Positions 53,530 through 63,073 are shown, counted from the first letter of the stretch. The stretch is 64,000 nt of DNA from Cytobacillus stercorigallinarum (GCF_014836495.1 NZ_JACSQT010000002.1:248001-312000), one strand, 5' to 3'. The notes: generated by a model not told the origin, from the sequence alone. Numbers and translations are program-made.

Positions 53530-53811
53530 ATGAATCTTGTGCAATTTTTGAACCAAAATTATTTTGTATTAATACCGGCGCTTTGGCTCATTGGACATGC
53601 ACTCAAACAGACCCCTATTATCCCTGATTGGACAATCATTTGGATCTTGTTTATATGTTCTATCGGTATTGGGAGCATCGGATATGGTTTTTCTTTGGAT
53701 GCGATTGTTAACGGTATTATTGCAGCAGGTATCGCTGTTTTTGGTCATCAGGTTTTGAAACAAACAAAGGAAGGGATAGTGATAAATAAAAAACCAGATA
53801 ACAAGGGCTGA
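53530..53811 (+). CDS. Holin-like protein (phage holin 5_2 type)
   Basis: 93 residues with three hydrophobic stretches: FVLIPALWLIGHAL, WTIIWILFICSIGIGSIGYGF and NGIIAAGIAVFGHQV, and a charged tail. The layout LWxIGxALK-TP-IPDW matches small holins of Bacillus phages and PBSX-like elements. No endolysin, terminase or tail gene is near, so it may be a stand-alone remnant or a recruited membrane-pore protein. AAGGAGG lies 9 nt before the ATG. Confidence 0.75.
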   Translation: MNLVQFLNQNYFVLIPALWLIGHALKQTPIIPDWTIIWILFICSIGIGSIGYGFSLDAIVNGIIAAGIAVFGHQVLKQTKEGIVINKKPDNKG

Positions 53812-53841
53812 TATTTGAGGAGGTATGGTGTTCGTGAGAGT

Positions 53842-53870
53842 AAAGGCTGCCGGCATGTTCGGTAGCCTTT
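53842..53870 (+). terminator. Terminator after the holin-like gene
   Basis: An 11-bp stem with one mismatch (53842-53852 with 53860-53870), then ATTTTGTTTC. Confidence 0.75.
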
Positions 53871-53892
53871 ATTTTGTTTCTAATTGGGCATA

Positions 53893-53923
53893 AAAAAAGA
53901 CCACAAGTTTCAAGTGCTTGTGG
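53893..53923 (-). terminator. Terminator after the malic enzyme gene
   Basis: Arms CCACAAG (53901-53907) and CTTGTGG (53917-53923) with T7 on the minus strand. It lies about 100 nt past the malic enzyme stop. Confidence 0.75.
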
Positions 53924-54026
53924 CCAAAGTAGATCAAAAGATCTAATAGGGAGGAGATCTTACACAATTATAGTATGTCCACATCTTGACTTTGTTTGGA
54001 CAAACATCCCCGGCGAATTCATTATT

Positions 54027-55226
54027 TTATATAAAAATTGGTTCACTATATGCCTTTCTTGTGACACCAGTAGAAATGGCCGCTTCACTAACTGCTTTTG
54101 CCACATTGTTCGCTACATTGATATCAAATGGATCTGGGATAATATAGTCCTTAGTAAGTTCTTCTTCGTTAATGATGCCCGCTATTGCATAAGCAGCCGC
54201 AATTTTCATTTCCTCATTAATTACTTTTGCTCCTACATCTAATGCCCCTCTAAAAATTCCTGGAAAAGCTAATACATTATTCACTTGATTAGGAAAATCA
54301 GATCGGCCAGTACCAATGATGGCTGCTCCTGCATCTTTGGCTTCATTTGGCATGATTTCTGGACTTGGATTAGCCATCGCAAAAATGATCGCATCACGAT
54401 TCATTGTTTGTACCATTTCTTTAGATAATACACCTACTGCAGAGACTCCAATAAACACGTCCGCCCCATTAATGGCCTCTTTTAACGTACCTGATAGAGA
54501 CTTACTGTTTGTTATTTTGGCCATCTCTTCTTTAATCGCGTTCATACCCTCTTCTCTTCCGCTATAAATCATTCCTTTCGTATCACAAAGAATCATTTCT
54601 CTAACGCCCAATTTTCTTAATAATTTTATAATTGAGATCCCTGCTGCACCTGCACCATTTACGACTATTTTTATTTCATCAAGGTTTTTCCCTACAACCT
54701 TCAAGCTGTTGATTAAACCAGCTACTGTTACAATTGCCGTACCGTGTTGATCGTCATGGAAGATAGGAATTCCACACTCTTCAATTAATCTTTGTTCAAT
54801 TTCAAAACATCTAGGTGCAGATATATCTTCAAGGTTCACACCTCCAAATGATGGCTCTAATAATTTCACCGTACGGATAATCTCCTCTACATCATTGGTT
54901 TGAAGACAGATCGGCACTGCATCGACATTGGCAAATTCTTTAAAAAGAATCGCTTTTCCCTCCATAACAGGTAAAGATGCCTGTGCACCAATATTTCCAA
55001 GTCCTAATACGGCACTACCGTCTGAAACGACTGCGACCATATTGCCCTTACTCGTATATTCGTAAGCTTTCTCTTCATTTTCAGCGATCTTTAAGCAAGG
55101 TTCAGCTACACCTGGAGAATACGCCAAACTTAAATCTTCTTTCGTTCTTACCGAAACCTTTGTGCTAATACTTAATTTTCCCTTATGCAAACGATGAAGT
55201 GCTAATGCTTTCTCCTTTAATTCCAT
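54027..55226 (-). CDS. Malic enzyme (YtsJ/MaeB-like short form)
   Basis: 399 residues. SLAYSPGVAEPC, SDGSAVLGLGNIGAQASLPVMEGKAILFKEFANVDAVPICL (catalytic lysine region), IPIFHDDQHGTAIV (metal ligands), NGAGAAGISI (nucleotide site) and ANPSPEIMP. It decarboxylates malate to pyruvate and supplies NAD(P)H. The length fits YtsJ-type short enzymes, which usually prefer NADP; this is from family knowledge. Single gene with its own terminator. Confidence 0.94.
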   Translation of the reverse strand: MELKEKALALHRLHKGKLSISTKVSVRTKEDLSLAYSPGVAEPCLKIAENEEKAYEYTSKGNMVAVVSDGSAVLGLGNIGAQASLPVMEGKAILFKEFANVDAVPICLQTNDVEEIIRTVKLLEPSFGGVNLEDISAPRCFEIEQRLIEECGIPIFHDDQHGTAIVTVAGLINSLKVVGKNLDEIKIVVNGAGAAGISIIKLLRKLGVREMILCDTKGMIYSGREEGMNAIKEEMAKITNSKSLSGTLKEAINGADVFIGVSAVGVLSKEMVQTMNRDAIIFAMANPSPEIMPNEAKDAGAAIIGTGRSDFPNQVNNVLAFPGIFRGALDVGAKVINEEMKIAAAYAIAGIINEEELTKDYIIPDPFDINVANNVAKAVSEAAISTGVTRKAYSEPIFI

Positions 55227-55304
55227 ATAATAACCCTCGCTTATTTATTTTAATATTCAGATAATAAAAATCAACTACTTTGTATGATTTTAAAAAAATT
55301 GAGA

Positions 55305-55343
55305 GAAGCAACCTTGTATACATCTTCATTTACAAAGCGCTTC
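55305..55343 (-). terminator. Possible terminator of the dioxygenase operon
   Basis: GAAGC...CTTTGTA pairs with TACAAGG...GCTTC (minus strand, with a small internal bulge), followed by TTTTTTT. It lies 11 nt past the VOC gene's stop. Confidence 0.5.
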
Positions 55344-55353
55344 CCAATATTGT

Positions 55354-56319
55354 TTAATATTTTTCTAATAACTCAATGATGACTTTAAAAGTTGAAGTTG
55401 TGTCCATATAAGCATATCTGCCTTTTCCGTTATAAAAATTTCCTCTTTGAATAACAGGATAACCCATTTCTTCTAGAAGAGTAATCTTTTCATCCATATC
55501 TTTTACAACAAAGGATATATGGTGGACACCTTCACCATATGATTCTAAATGAGTCTTCCATGTGCTTGGTGCTTTTCCAGGTTCGATTAATTCAATTTCT
55601 AATAATGGTGTACGAATGAACATATAGCGACTATCTGCTTCCGTAGCTTCACCGTTATATACAACTTTTGTTATGTCACTTTTCCCTGATTGAATCACTG
55701 CTGGTTTTTCTATGCCTAACAATTGACAATACTTATCTGCTGCTCTGTCTAAATCTTTTACCACAATAGCCAGTTGTTCCACAACATTTGTACCTAATAG
55801 TGGCTTATCTTCTCCCGCTTTGTATGTAGTATCCCTAGGTTCTGCGCTTTCTAACAATTCAATCAAAGTTTTCGTTTCATTCGCGGTATCAACATAAACG
55901 TACCTACCATCACTTGATGTAAACTCACCTGATTGAAGAAGTGGATAACCGTTTTTTTCGAGGTTCGGCAAATGATTTTGAATCTTATCAACATCAACGG
56001 CAATATGATGGATTCCTTCTCCTATCTCGTTAAGAAATTCACGCATTGTTCCCGGTTCCATATTAGGTTCGATGAGTTCAAATTGAACAGTCGGTGTATT
56101 TAGAAATGCTAGTTTACTCTGAGAAGCGGTCGGCTTTCCTTTATATATTACTTTAGATACTTCCTCATCACCTGTTAAAAACCAGCCAGGATTAGGAATA
56201 CCTAACAATTTCGAAAAATCAGCTGAGGCTTTTTCAATATCATTGACAACAAAAGCTAATTGATTAACTTCTTTACTACCAAGAAGTGGCTGCATTTTTG
56301 TATTTGATTCCATTATCAT
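55354..56319 (-). CDS. Tandem VOC (glyoxalase-fold) protein
   Basis: 321 residues built from two similar modules, about 15-158 and 172-318. Each has an N-terminal strand (NQLAFVVNDIEKA; EQLAIVVKDLDRA), a FELIEP/IELIEP strand, GEGIHHIAVDV / GEGVHHISFVV, and a final IELLE. The layout resembles methylmalonyl-CoA-epimerase-type VOC domains in duplicate rather than BphC ring-cleavage dioxygenases. The first metal ligand, usually His, is Gln in both. Last gene of the operon, 11 bp after the diol dehydrogenase gene. Confidence 0.8.
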   Translation of the reverse strand: MIMESNTKMQPLLGSKEVNQLAFVVNDIEKASADFSKLLGIPNPGWFLTGDEEVSKVIYKGKPTASQSKLAFLNTPTVQFELIEPNMEPGTMREFLNEIGEGIHHIAVDVDKIQNHLPNLEKNGYPLLQSGEFTSSDGRYVYVDTANETKTLIELLESAEPRDTTYKAGEDKPLLGTNVVEQLAIVVKDLDRAADKYCQLLGIEKPAVIQSGKSDITKVVYNGEATEADSRYMFIRTPLLEIELIEPGKAPSTWKTHLESYGEGVHHISFVVKDMDEKITLLEEMGYPVIQRGNFYNGKGRYAYMDTTSTFKVIIELLEKY

Positions 56320-56330
56320 TCATCCCTTTC

Positions 56331-57116
56331 TTAACTAAGACCTCTGATGGCAAGACCGCCATCACTTGAAATGGCTTCGCCAGTAATGGCGCGTGATTTA
56401 CTTGAAGCTAATAATAAATATGGACCGACATGATCATCAGCATTCATTGCAATTCTTAATGGGTTTCTCGTTTTTATGCTTTTTGCTTTCGTATCATTGT
56501 CGATTTCTTTCACAAACGGTCTTAAAGGTGTGATGACATTAAGTGATGTTAATGTCCCACCTGGGCTAACTGCATTCACTCTGACATCTGGCGCAAGCTC
56601 AAATGCCAATTGTCTCATTAAACCTATTTGCGCATGTTTACTAGCGGTGTACCATACCCCACCACCATCAGGGTAAAATCCAGCACCAGAAACGGTAAAA
56701 ATGATATTACCTTTTGTCTTTTTCAATTCATGAAGTGAAGCTTTCGCACCGTTAAAATACCCTTTTACATTAATGTTCATTAATAATTCATAAGCATCAT
56801 TCATGGCTTCAGCCGTCACATTTTCGAATTTTGCAAACCCATCGAACACCCCTGCATTAGCAATAAAGACATCTAGTCTCCCAAATGTTTCAACCGCTTG
56901 ATATACAGCTTTTTCGTGGTCTTCAAAATGAGTCACATCTCCTTCTATACAAATCACCTGCTCACCATATTGTTCCTTGATTGCAGCTAATCCGTCTTTT
57001 GAGCGATCAAGAATCGTCACGTATGCTCCTTCTTTCAGAAATGAGTCCACCACAGCTCTCCCAATACCTGATGCCCCACCAGTTATATAAAGTGAGCGAC
57101 CATCAAATTCCGCCAT
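56331..57116 (-). CDS. cis-Dihydrodiol dehydrogenase (BphB/HcaB-like SDR)
   Basis: 261 residues. TGGASGIG at 12-19 binds NAD; catalytic residues are Ser143, Tyr156 and Lys160 (YTASKHAQIGL). The blocks FTVSGAGFYPDGGGVWYTASKH and VRVNAVSPGGTLTSLN closely follow BphB-type 2,3-dihydrodiol dehydrogenases, which turn the cis-diol made by a ring dioxygenase into a catechol. Its place 33 bp after the dioxygenase beta-subunit gene supports this. Confidence 0.87.
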   Translation of the reverse strand: MAEFDGRSLYITGGASGIGRAVVDSFLKEGAYVTILDRSKDGLAAIKEQYGEQVICIEGDVTHFEDHEKAVYQAVETFGRLDVFIANAGVFDGFAKFENVTAEAMNDAYELLMNINVKGYFNGAKASLHELKKTKGNIIFTVSGAGFYPDGGGVWYTASKHAQIGLMRQLAFELAPDVRVNAVSPGGTLTSLNVITPLRPFVKEIDNDTKAKSIKTRNPLRIAMNADDHVGPYLLLASSKSRAITGEAISSDGGLAIRGLS

Positions 57117-57149
57117 TCTAGTTGTTCTCCTCTCTTCCTTGTGAATAAA

Positions 57150-57659
57150 TTAAATAAAGATTGCTAGATTTCGAGTATTGATTGTCGTTTGATCCACGAT
57201 AAACACCCGTTTCGATAATTTCCATTTGCCATCCTCGAACTTGAATTCATCGCGACGTTCTCCTGAAATAATATCGTGATGGATATCTGTACTCCTACTT
57301 CTGTAAAGAAGTAAATAACTATTTACTGACGCCCATTCTTCCGCGTTATAACCTTCCAGTTTTACATTACTGACGAAACGTCGAGTTCGAGAAGGTGGAA
57401 TTTCCGCCCAAGCATAATCTGTTTTTAACCGATCCACTCTGAGTTTTAATAAGTCAATGTCATCATCAAAACAAAACATATCTGTTGTATAATCAGGACG
57501 CTCTGTTCCTTCCTTATTTATACGGACTGGCATTTGATATTTCAAATCTTGATGCATCAAACTGAACCAACCATCAAAATCGATATCATCCAATAATTGT
57601 GCTTCTTTATATAGCCATTGTTCAAATTCATAGTTTGCAAGCATTTTTTCCATACTCAT
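57150..57659 (-). CDS. Aromatic-ring-hydroxylating dioxygenase beta subunit
   Basis: 169 residues. The NTF2-like fold of the small subunit is visible in FEQWLYKEAQLLDDIDFDGWFSLMHQDLKYQMPVRI, PPSRTRRFVSNV and NSYLLLYRSRS, ending in WKLSKRVFIVDQT. It stabilises the alpha-subunit trimer. Encoded directly after the alpha-subunit gene (28 bp). Confidence 0.92.
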   Translation of the reverse strand: MSMEKMLANYEFEQWLYKEAQLLDDIDFDGWFSLMHQDLKYQMPVRINKEGTERPDYTTDMFCFDDDIDLLKLRVDRLKTDYAWAEIPPSRTRRFVSNVKLEGYNAEEWASVNSYLLLYRSRSTDIHHDIISGERRDEFKFEDGKWKLSKRVFIVDQTTINTRNLAIFI

Positions 57660-57687
57660 CTCATCTATCTCCTTTCTTCACGAAAAT

Positions 57688-58989
57688 TTATTTATTCATT
57701 AGCTCCAGCCAATATTTATAGAAATTTCTTTGGTTCGCTTCAGAAAATTTATCATCATAAGCCACACCAGGACCGATAAAGTCTACAGGTTTTCTATGCA
57801 TGCCCATTGTGTAGTTATAAGTTAAATTTTTTATTACTGGCATAGGCCCTTTTGCTGCGGCAGTAATATCCGTAAATACTTCCGTATCGTCTTGTTCAAA
57901 AATGCCTGATGGACTGAAAGTAAGGACAAAGGATTCACGTGACCGCCTCTTCCAATCTTCCGGCGCATTTTTTTCAACTAAAAACCAAGCAATCACTTCC
58001 ATTTTGTCGTGATCGATTGGTCTCCATAACCTAACAGTGGTATTGGAAATCAATTGCCCTTTTACTTTCGTATGTGAAATTAAGAAAGATAGATGAGGGA
58101 AGATGTTCCCGATCATATTCTTCAAGTTACTTAATACTTCAAACTGTTCTGTCGATAAATTAGATTTATACTCTTCTATTAATTCTTCTGGGAAAGCAAA
58201 ATCAGGGTTTGGTGTCCCAAGGTTTAGACCATGACCATTTTCACTATGAATTTGATAACCCATTTTGGAATACGTTGCAGAAGGTACCATTCCTAATTTA
58301 GCAATTGAGCCATGTGTCACCATTGTATGATAGGAGTCACCAACAAAATTATCAGCACCAATTTTCCAGTTTGAATGAATAACGAAACGTTGTGGAGCGC
58401 CTAGCACTTCCATCTCAGCTCGACCTACTAAGATATCAAGATACCATTTAAAGTCTCCTAAAAAATCATCTAATGATTCTGCCTCTTCATTCCAAGTACC
58501 AAATAACAACCCTTTATAGGATTCAATTCGCACTTCTGTTAAACCCATTGTAGATTTATCTAGCTCTTCACCATAGATATTTTTTTGTAGTGGGACGCCA
58601 ATCAAATCACCATTGTTTTTAAAGTTAAATCCATGATATGGACAAACAAAAGCAGATTTGTTCCCTTTGTCTGCACGACACAACTTCATACCGCGATGTG
58701 TACACATATTGTAAAATGCCTTGATGCTCCTATCTGCATTTCTAGATACAATAATTGAATACCCGGCTAAGTCTCTTAACATATAATCATTTTTATTTGG
58801 TATTTCTGATTCATGACCAATAAATATCCATGTTTTCATAAAGACTTTTTTATGTTCTAGATCATATACTTTCGGATCGGCCAAAATGTATGCAGGTATT
58901 TCGCCTACTTCCGGTTTGACCGTATCATTCAAATGTTCCAATAATTCCGATTTCGTCATATCTTCTAAGTCTTTTACCGTTTTAATCAT
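57688..58989 (-). CDS. Aromatic-ring-hydroxylating dioxygenase alpha subunit (Rieske)
   Basis: 433 residues from the ATG at 58989, 6 nt after AAGGGGG; an earlier in-frame start at 59019 has no site. Rieske cluster ligands are Cys96-x-His98 (MCTHRGMKLC) and Cys116-x2-His119 (FVCPYHGF). The mononuclear iron site is in NWKIGADNFVGDSYHTMVTH with Asp218 as electron-transfer bridge, His221 and His226, and Asp near residue 368 (FEQDDTEVF). It oxidises an aromatic substrate to a cis-diol using electrons from a reductase and ferredoxin, neither of which is in the window. Substrate unknown. Confidence 0.94.
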   Translation of the reverse strand: MIKTVKDLEDMTKSELLEHLNDTVKPEVGEIPAYILADPKVYDLEHKKVFMKTWIFIGHESEIPNKNDYMLRDLAGYSIIVSRNADRSIKAFYNMCTHRGMKLCRADKGNKSAFVCPYHGFNFKNNGDLIGVPLQKNIYGEELDKSTMGLTEVRIESYKGLLFGTWNEEAESLDDFLGDFKWYLDILVGRAEMEVLGAPQRFVIHSNWKIGADNFVGDSYHTMVTHGSIAKLGMVPSATYSKMGYQIHSENGHGLNLGTPNPDFAFPEELIEEYKSNLSTEQFEVLSNLKNMIGNIFPHLSFLISHTKVKGQLISNTTVRLWRPIDHDKMEVIAWFLVEKNAPEDWKRRSRESFVLTFSPSGIFEQDDTEVFTDITAAAKGPMPVIKNLTYNYTMGMHRKPVDFIGPGVAYDDKFSEANQRNFYKYWLELMNK

Positions 58990-59049
58990 AGTAATCCCCC
59001 TTCTTACCAATTGATTCATCGATGTCGCAAAGATTATTGTAACTTATCC

Positions 59050-59832
59050 CTATCCCACTTTGATAGATTGATCTTTATGTTTCAATGTTGAGAGAACACT
59101 TAATGCTGCTAAATAACTTGTCTTTGGATTGTTTGGCATCGGATCATTCTCAACCACTAGTTTCACATTTCCAAACGCCCCTTTTGCTGTAATCTCATGA
59201 CTATTTTTCGATGCTTTTGGATCAGCAATAATCTTCACTTTTGTCTCTTTTGAACCAAGTCCAGCTAACGATAGAATGATTGATACGTTAATATTCTTAG
59301 GAAACTGTTTAATCGCTTCATAGGCATTACCTTCAAATAAGACTGTTTTCTTCTCAAGACTAACCCCATTTAATGCATGCGGTGGCTTCGTTGTTGTTAA
59401 CGCTACTTCTTGTAAAGCACCGATAGCTTTAGCAGCTTTTAATATATCCAAACCTCCTACCGCTCCTGATGGTAAATGAATCGTTGTCCCATGTTCTTTA
59501 CATATCGTTTCTAATTGGAGAAAATAGTCGTTATCTGAAAACGCGCCTACACTGCTTACAACAAGATCTTTCCCATGTGTGAGAATCGATGCGGCATGTG
59601 TTCGAACAACTTCTACAGTTGCTGCTTCAACAATCACATCTATATCTGATGCAATCAGCTCATCTATGGTTTGGTAGCTTCGCAAATCATACTGCTCTGC
59701 CAGCTCATTTGCTTTCTCTTGATTTCTTGTATACAATCCAACGAATTGTGCACCATCAACCAATTGATCGTTATTGATAGATTGCAGCAAAAATTTTCCG
59801 ATATTTCCGCCACCTATTAATCCCAGCTTCAT
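59050..59832 (-). CDS. L-Aspartate dehydrogenase-like protein (NadX/DUF108)
   Basis: 260 residues. GLIGGGNIGKFLLQ (nucleotide site), VEAATVEVVRTHA, SSVGAFSDNDYF, LPSGAVGGLD, TKPPHALN, FPKNINVSIILSLAGLGSKETKVKIIADP, and NSHEITAKGAFGNVKL with the family His. True enzymes convert aspartate to iminoaspartate with NAD(P). NAD-synthesis partners are absent; the gene lies between aldehyde dehydrogenase and dioxygenase genes, so a related amino- or imino-acid reaction in the catabolic route is likely. Confidence 0.87.
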   Translation of the reverse strand: MKLGLIGGGNIGKFLLQSINNDQLVDGAQFVGLYTRNQEKANELAEQYDLRSYQTIDELIASDIDVIVEAATVEVVRTHAASILTHGKDLVVSSVGAFSDNDYFLQLETICKEHGTTIHLPSGAVGGLDILKAAKAIGALQEVALTTTKPPHALNGVSLEKKTVLFEGNAYEAIKQFPKNINVSIILSLAGLGSKETKVKIIADPKASKNSHEITAKGAFGNVKLVVENDPMPNNPKTSYLAALSVLSTLKHKDQSIKVG

Positions 59833-59849
59833 TTTTTCAACCCTACTTT

Positions 59850-61295
59850 CTAATTCGCGAATCCATATGTGTCTGCAAAAAATTCCAAGCTACAGTGTCT
59901 TGTTTCGCGTGAAATACCACTTTCTTTTAAACCAGGAAAATCTAAATGAAGGTCCTGGAATACGGTATGGTTATTAATAAATACAGCTCCTGCTTCTAAT
60001 TGATCAGCAAACATAATCGCTTCCTCTTCATTCTCTGTCCAAACAGAAGCGCGTAAACCAAAATGGCTATCGTTTGCAAGTTTTATGGCTTCTTCATTTG
60101 TTTGAAATGAGAGGATTGGAATAACTGGTCCAAATTGTTCCGCTTGAACAATTTCGCTATTTTGAGCAACACCAGTAATAATAGTCGGTTCAATAAAATA
60201 TCCATCATTCCAACCATCTGGATCAATTTTGATTCCACCTGTAAGGACTTCTGCCCCTGTATCCTTCGCTCTCGCAATTAATCCTTTTACATATTCATAT
60301 TGTGTTTGATTATTTAACGGCCCCATCTCTACATCTGGTTGAATCCCATTACCAACACGAATATATTGGAACTTTTTCCGCAATTTTTCCACAAGCTCTT
60401 CATATCGAGATTCATGCACATATACCCTTTTAACTGCTGAACATACTTGACCAGCTGCTCGTAAGATCCCAAATCTCAACTTAGTAATCAATTCGTCATC
60501 GAGTTTCGCGTCTTCTAAAAAGATGGCAGCATCATTCCCGCCTAATTCCATAAAAATGTTTTTCACATTGCTAGCTGACGCTTTCATGATTTCTTTACCC
60601 GTTTCCGTACTACCAACAAAGGCAACTGTACGTACACTAGAATCTTTGCATAGCGCATCCCCGATTAATGAACCTGATCCCGTTACAACATTCAATACAC
60701 CATTTGGAAAGTATGAAGCGACCTTTTCTAGAAATGTCATAATCGTAAGTGGACAACTTGTAGCAGGTTTAACGATGACTGTATTCCCTGTTAAAATAGC
60801 AGGAATTACGCGCTTAAATGTTAAGATCATTGGTGAATTCCATGGGGAGATGACCGCTGTTACCCCTCTTGGCCTTCTACGAATTTGCACTTTTTGTTCT
60901 CCATCTAATGCCTCTGGTTGCCACCAATTTAATAATTCATCGGACGCTTCTCTCATAATGTCGACACATCGAAGTAAATCTTTCTTTGCTTCAACTAATA
61001 TTTTACCATTTTCCCTTACGAGCAAATTCACATTTTCTTCAACGATTTTTTCAATCGCTCCTGCTGCTTCCTTCATTTTTGCTGCGCGTTCGTGAATATC
61101 TGATTGAGACCAAGATTCTAATGCTTTCACTGCTGCTGTTATTGCTTTATCTACATGCTCCTTTGTACAAAGAGCAACTTCTCCAACAACTTCTTGCGTA
61201 TTTGCTGGATTAATGACTTCCTTTTTCTTGTCCGCTTCCAACCAGTTACCATCAATTAAAAACTTGCCAGACACTTTAGGATATGTTGAAATCAT
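59850..61295 (-). CDS. Aldehyde dehydrogenase
   Basis: 481 residues. PWNSPMILTFKRVIPAILTGNTVIVKP, FVGSTETGKEI, catalytic Glu250 (MELGGNDAAI) and nucleophile Cys285 (GQVCSAVKR), plus EQFGPVIPIL. It oxidises an aldehyde to the acid with NAD(P). The catalytic stretch AAGQVCSAVKRV is typical of salicylaldehyde/benzaldehyde- or lactaldehyde-type enzymes. Operon context suggests the aldehyde is made by the TPP enzyme encoded upstream. Confidence 0.94.
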   Translation of the reverse strand: MISTYPKVSGKFLIDGNWLEADKKKEVINPANTQEVVGEVALCTKEHVDKAITAAVKALESWSQSDIHERAAKMKEAAGAIEKIVEENVNLLVRENGKILVEAKKDLLRCVDIMREASDELLNWWQPEALDGEQKVQIRRRPRGVTAVISPWNSPMILTFKRVIPAILTGNTVIVKPATSCPLTIMTFLEKVASYFPNGVLNVVTGSGSLIGDALCKDSSVRTVAFVGSTETGKEIMKASASNVKNIFMELGGNDAAIFLEDAKLDDELITKLRFGILRAAGQVCSAVKRVYVHESRYEELVEKLRKKFQYIRVGNGIQPDVEMGPLNNQTQYEYVKGLIARAKDTGAEVLTGGIKIDPDGWNDGYFIEPTIITGVAQNSEIVQAEQFGPVIPILSFQTNEEAIKLANDSHFGLRASVWTENEEEAIMFADQLEAGAVFINNHTVFQDLHLDFPGLKESGISRETRHCSLEFFADTYGFAN

Positions 61296-61324
61296 TATGC
61301 TTCCTCCTTTACTCAGATGTTTGC

Positions 61325-63046
61325 TTATAACTTCTTCGGTTTAAATGCATCAGCAGCACCAGGAGGTCCTTCAAAAGGCTTAGCCATTGGTCCTACAGCT
61401 TCCATATCTACAACAATAATTGTGGGATTAACACTTTTTGCCGCTTTATTAATTTCTACCGCAAATTCATCACTTGAATGAATTCGTACCGCATCAAATC
61501 CCATAGACTCTCCCATTTGCACAAAATCAGGACTTAGTAGATCAACAGCTACTTGACGACCATATGCATTTTGTTGAATATTACGAAGAACGCCATATCC
61601 ACCATCATCAAACAAGACAACAATAAGCGGCAGTGCTTCTTGGGCAGCAGTCGGCATTTCACCAACATTCACCATAAAACCACCATCACCAGCCATTAAA
61701 ACTACTTTGCGATCCTTTGCAGCGATTTGAGCACCAATCGCTGTCGGTAACCCTTGACCAATTCCACCACCGGAAGCATGAATAGATGTTCTCGGTTCAA
61801 TAATCTCGAACAATCTACTTCCCCATACGTTAGCTTGCACGGTAACATCTCGTACGAGCACTGTATCTTTAGGTAATGCTGCTCTCATTTCGTCCATTAT
61901 TTGCTCATATGGTCCTAATGTTGCTCGTAAATTAGCTCGTAATGTTTCTCTTAGGTGCTTTACTTCAGCTTTATATGATGGTTTATCTTGAACCCCTTTT
62001 GTTTGTAATTGCGTGACTAAGTTATTTAAAATATCCTTTGCGTCTCCAACAAGCCCATAACTACAAGCGTAATTTCGGTTCATTCCTTGCCAATCGGCAT
62101 CAATAGCAATATGAAGATTCGGCACTTCAACCTTCCAATTAGACGTTTCATTTCCTCTAAATCTCACACCGACACTAATTAACAAGTCCGCATTCTTGAG
62201 CAATTCTTTCGTGCCTTGATAGGCAGCAAAATGACCAATGCATTGTGGATGATCTTCAGGGATGCTTCCTTTTCCAGATTGGCTCGTAATAACAGCAGCT
62301 CCCAGCTGATTGGCCAATCTTGTTAACTCTTGGGATGCGTTTGCTGAAATGACACCTCCACCAGCCCAAATCACAGGACGCGTCGCTTTAGCAACCAATG
62401 AGAGTACATCTTCAGGAATATATGTATTTGAGTTAACTTCGGGAGTTTTTACCGACCAGTCTTGTAGGTGCAGGTCAGGAATAATCGCAGATTGATAATC
62501 AATGGGGATCTCTAACGAAACAGGGCCAGATGGGGCAGTTAGAGCAGTTACAACCGCTTGCCTTACCACTGCTTTTGCTTGATTCGGCACTCTTAAGCGC
62601 ATCGCTTGTTTAGAGCATCCTTCTAACATTGATAATTGATCTTTACATTCATGAATATAGCCACGGCCAGTACCTAAATAGGTTGATGCCACTTCACCAG
62701 TTAGGTGGAGAAGTGGTACACCTGCTGCCCAAGCTTCAACAAGTGCGCCAGCTGCATTACCTGCGCCTGTTCCTGTACTCGTAATGACAACACCAAGCTT
62801 TCCTGTCACACGTGCATAGCCATCGGCCATATTCACCGCTCCACTTTCACCACGTGCACACACAAGATGGATGCTTCCTTCTCGTAAAATGGCATCATAA
62901 ATTGGCATATTATGTATACTTACAATACCAAACGCTGTCGTTACACCCGCTCTAACAAGCTCTTGAACAACCGCATCAGCAACGGTAAAGTTCATTTCTG
63001 AGTTTTCTGTTAACTCTGCTTGCTCCATTTGCTTTGTTTCTGTCAT
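61325..63046 (-). CDS. Thiamine-diphosphate enzyme (acetolactate synthase/benzoylformate decarboxylase family)
   Basis: 573 residues. N-terminal Pyr domain with the activating Glu67 (CARGESGAVNMADGYAR), central domain (IPEDVLSLVAKATRPVIWAGGG), C-terminal PP domain with GDG at 453-455 (MAGDGGFMVNVGEMPTAAQ) and DD at 480-481 in place of the usual NN. It probably decarboxylates a 2-keto acid to an aldehyde, which the adjacent aldehyde dehydrogenase could oxidise. The C-terminal tail EGPPGAADAFKPKKL is extra. Confidence 0.9.
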   Translation of the reverse strand: MTETKQMEQAELTENSEMNFTVADAVVQELVRAGVTTAFGIVSIHNMPIYDAILREGSIHLVCARGESGAVNMADGYARVTGKLGVVITSTGTGAGNAAGALVEAWAAGVPLLHLTGEVASTYLGTGRGYIHECKDQLSMLEGCSKQAMRLRVPNQAKAVVRQAVVTALTAPSGPVSLEIPIDYQSAIIPDLHLQDWSVKTPEVNSNTYIPEDVLSLVAKATRPVIWAGGGVISANASQELTRLANQLGAAVITSQSGKGSIPEDHPQCIGHFAAYQGTKELLKNADLLISVGVRFRGNETSNWKVEVPNLHIAIDADWQGMNRNYACSYGLVGDAKDILNNLVTQLQTKGVQDKPSYKAEVKHLRETLRANLRATLGPYEQIMDEMRAALPKDTVLVRDVTVQANVWGSRLFEIIEPRTSIHASGGGIGQGLPTAIGAQIAAKDRKVVLMAGDGGFMVNVGEMPTAAQEALPLIVVLFDDGGYGVLRNIQQNAYGRQVAVDLLSPDFVQMGESMGFDAVRIHSSDEFAVEINKAAKSVNPTIIVVDMEAVGPMAKPFEGPPGAADAFKPKKL

Positions 63047-63073
63047 TAGTATCTTCCTACCTTTTTTGTATAT

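Noticed and set aside
52518-53870. Prophage region
   Set aside because: Only a holin-like gene is present; no integrase, terminase, capsid, tail or endolysin genes.
55354-56319. Extradiol (BphC-type) dioxygenase reading of the VOC protein
   Set aside because: The modules resemble epimerase-type VOC units and the expected His/His/Glu arrangement of BphC was not found; kept as VOC protein.
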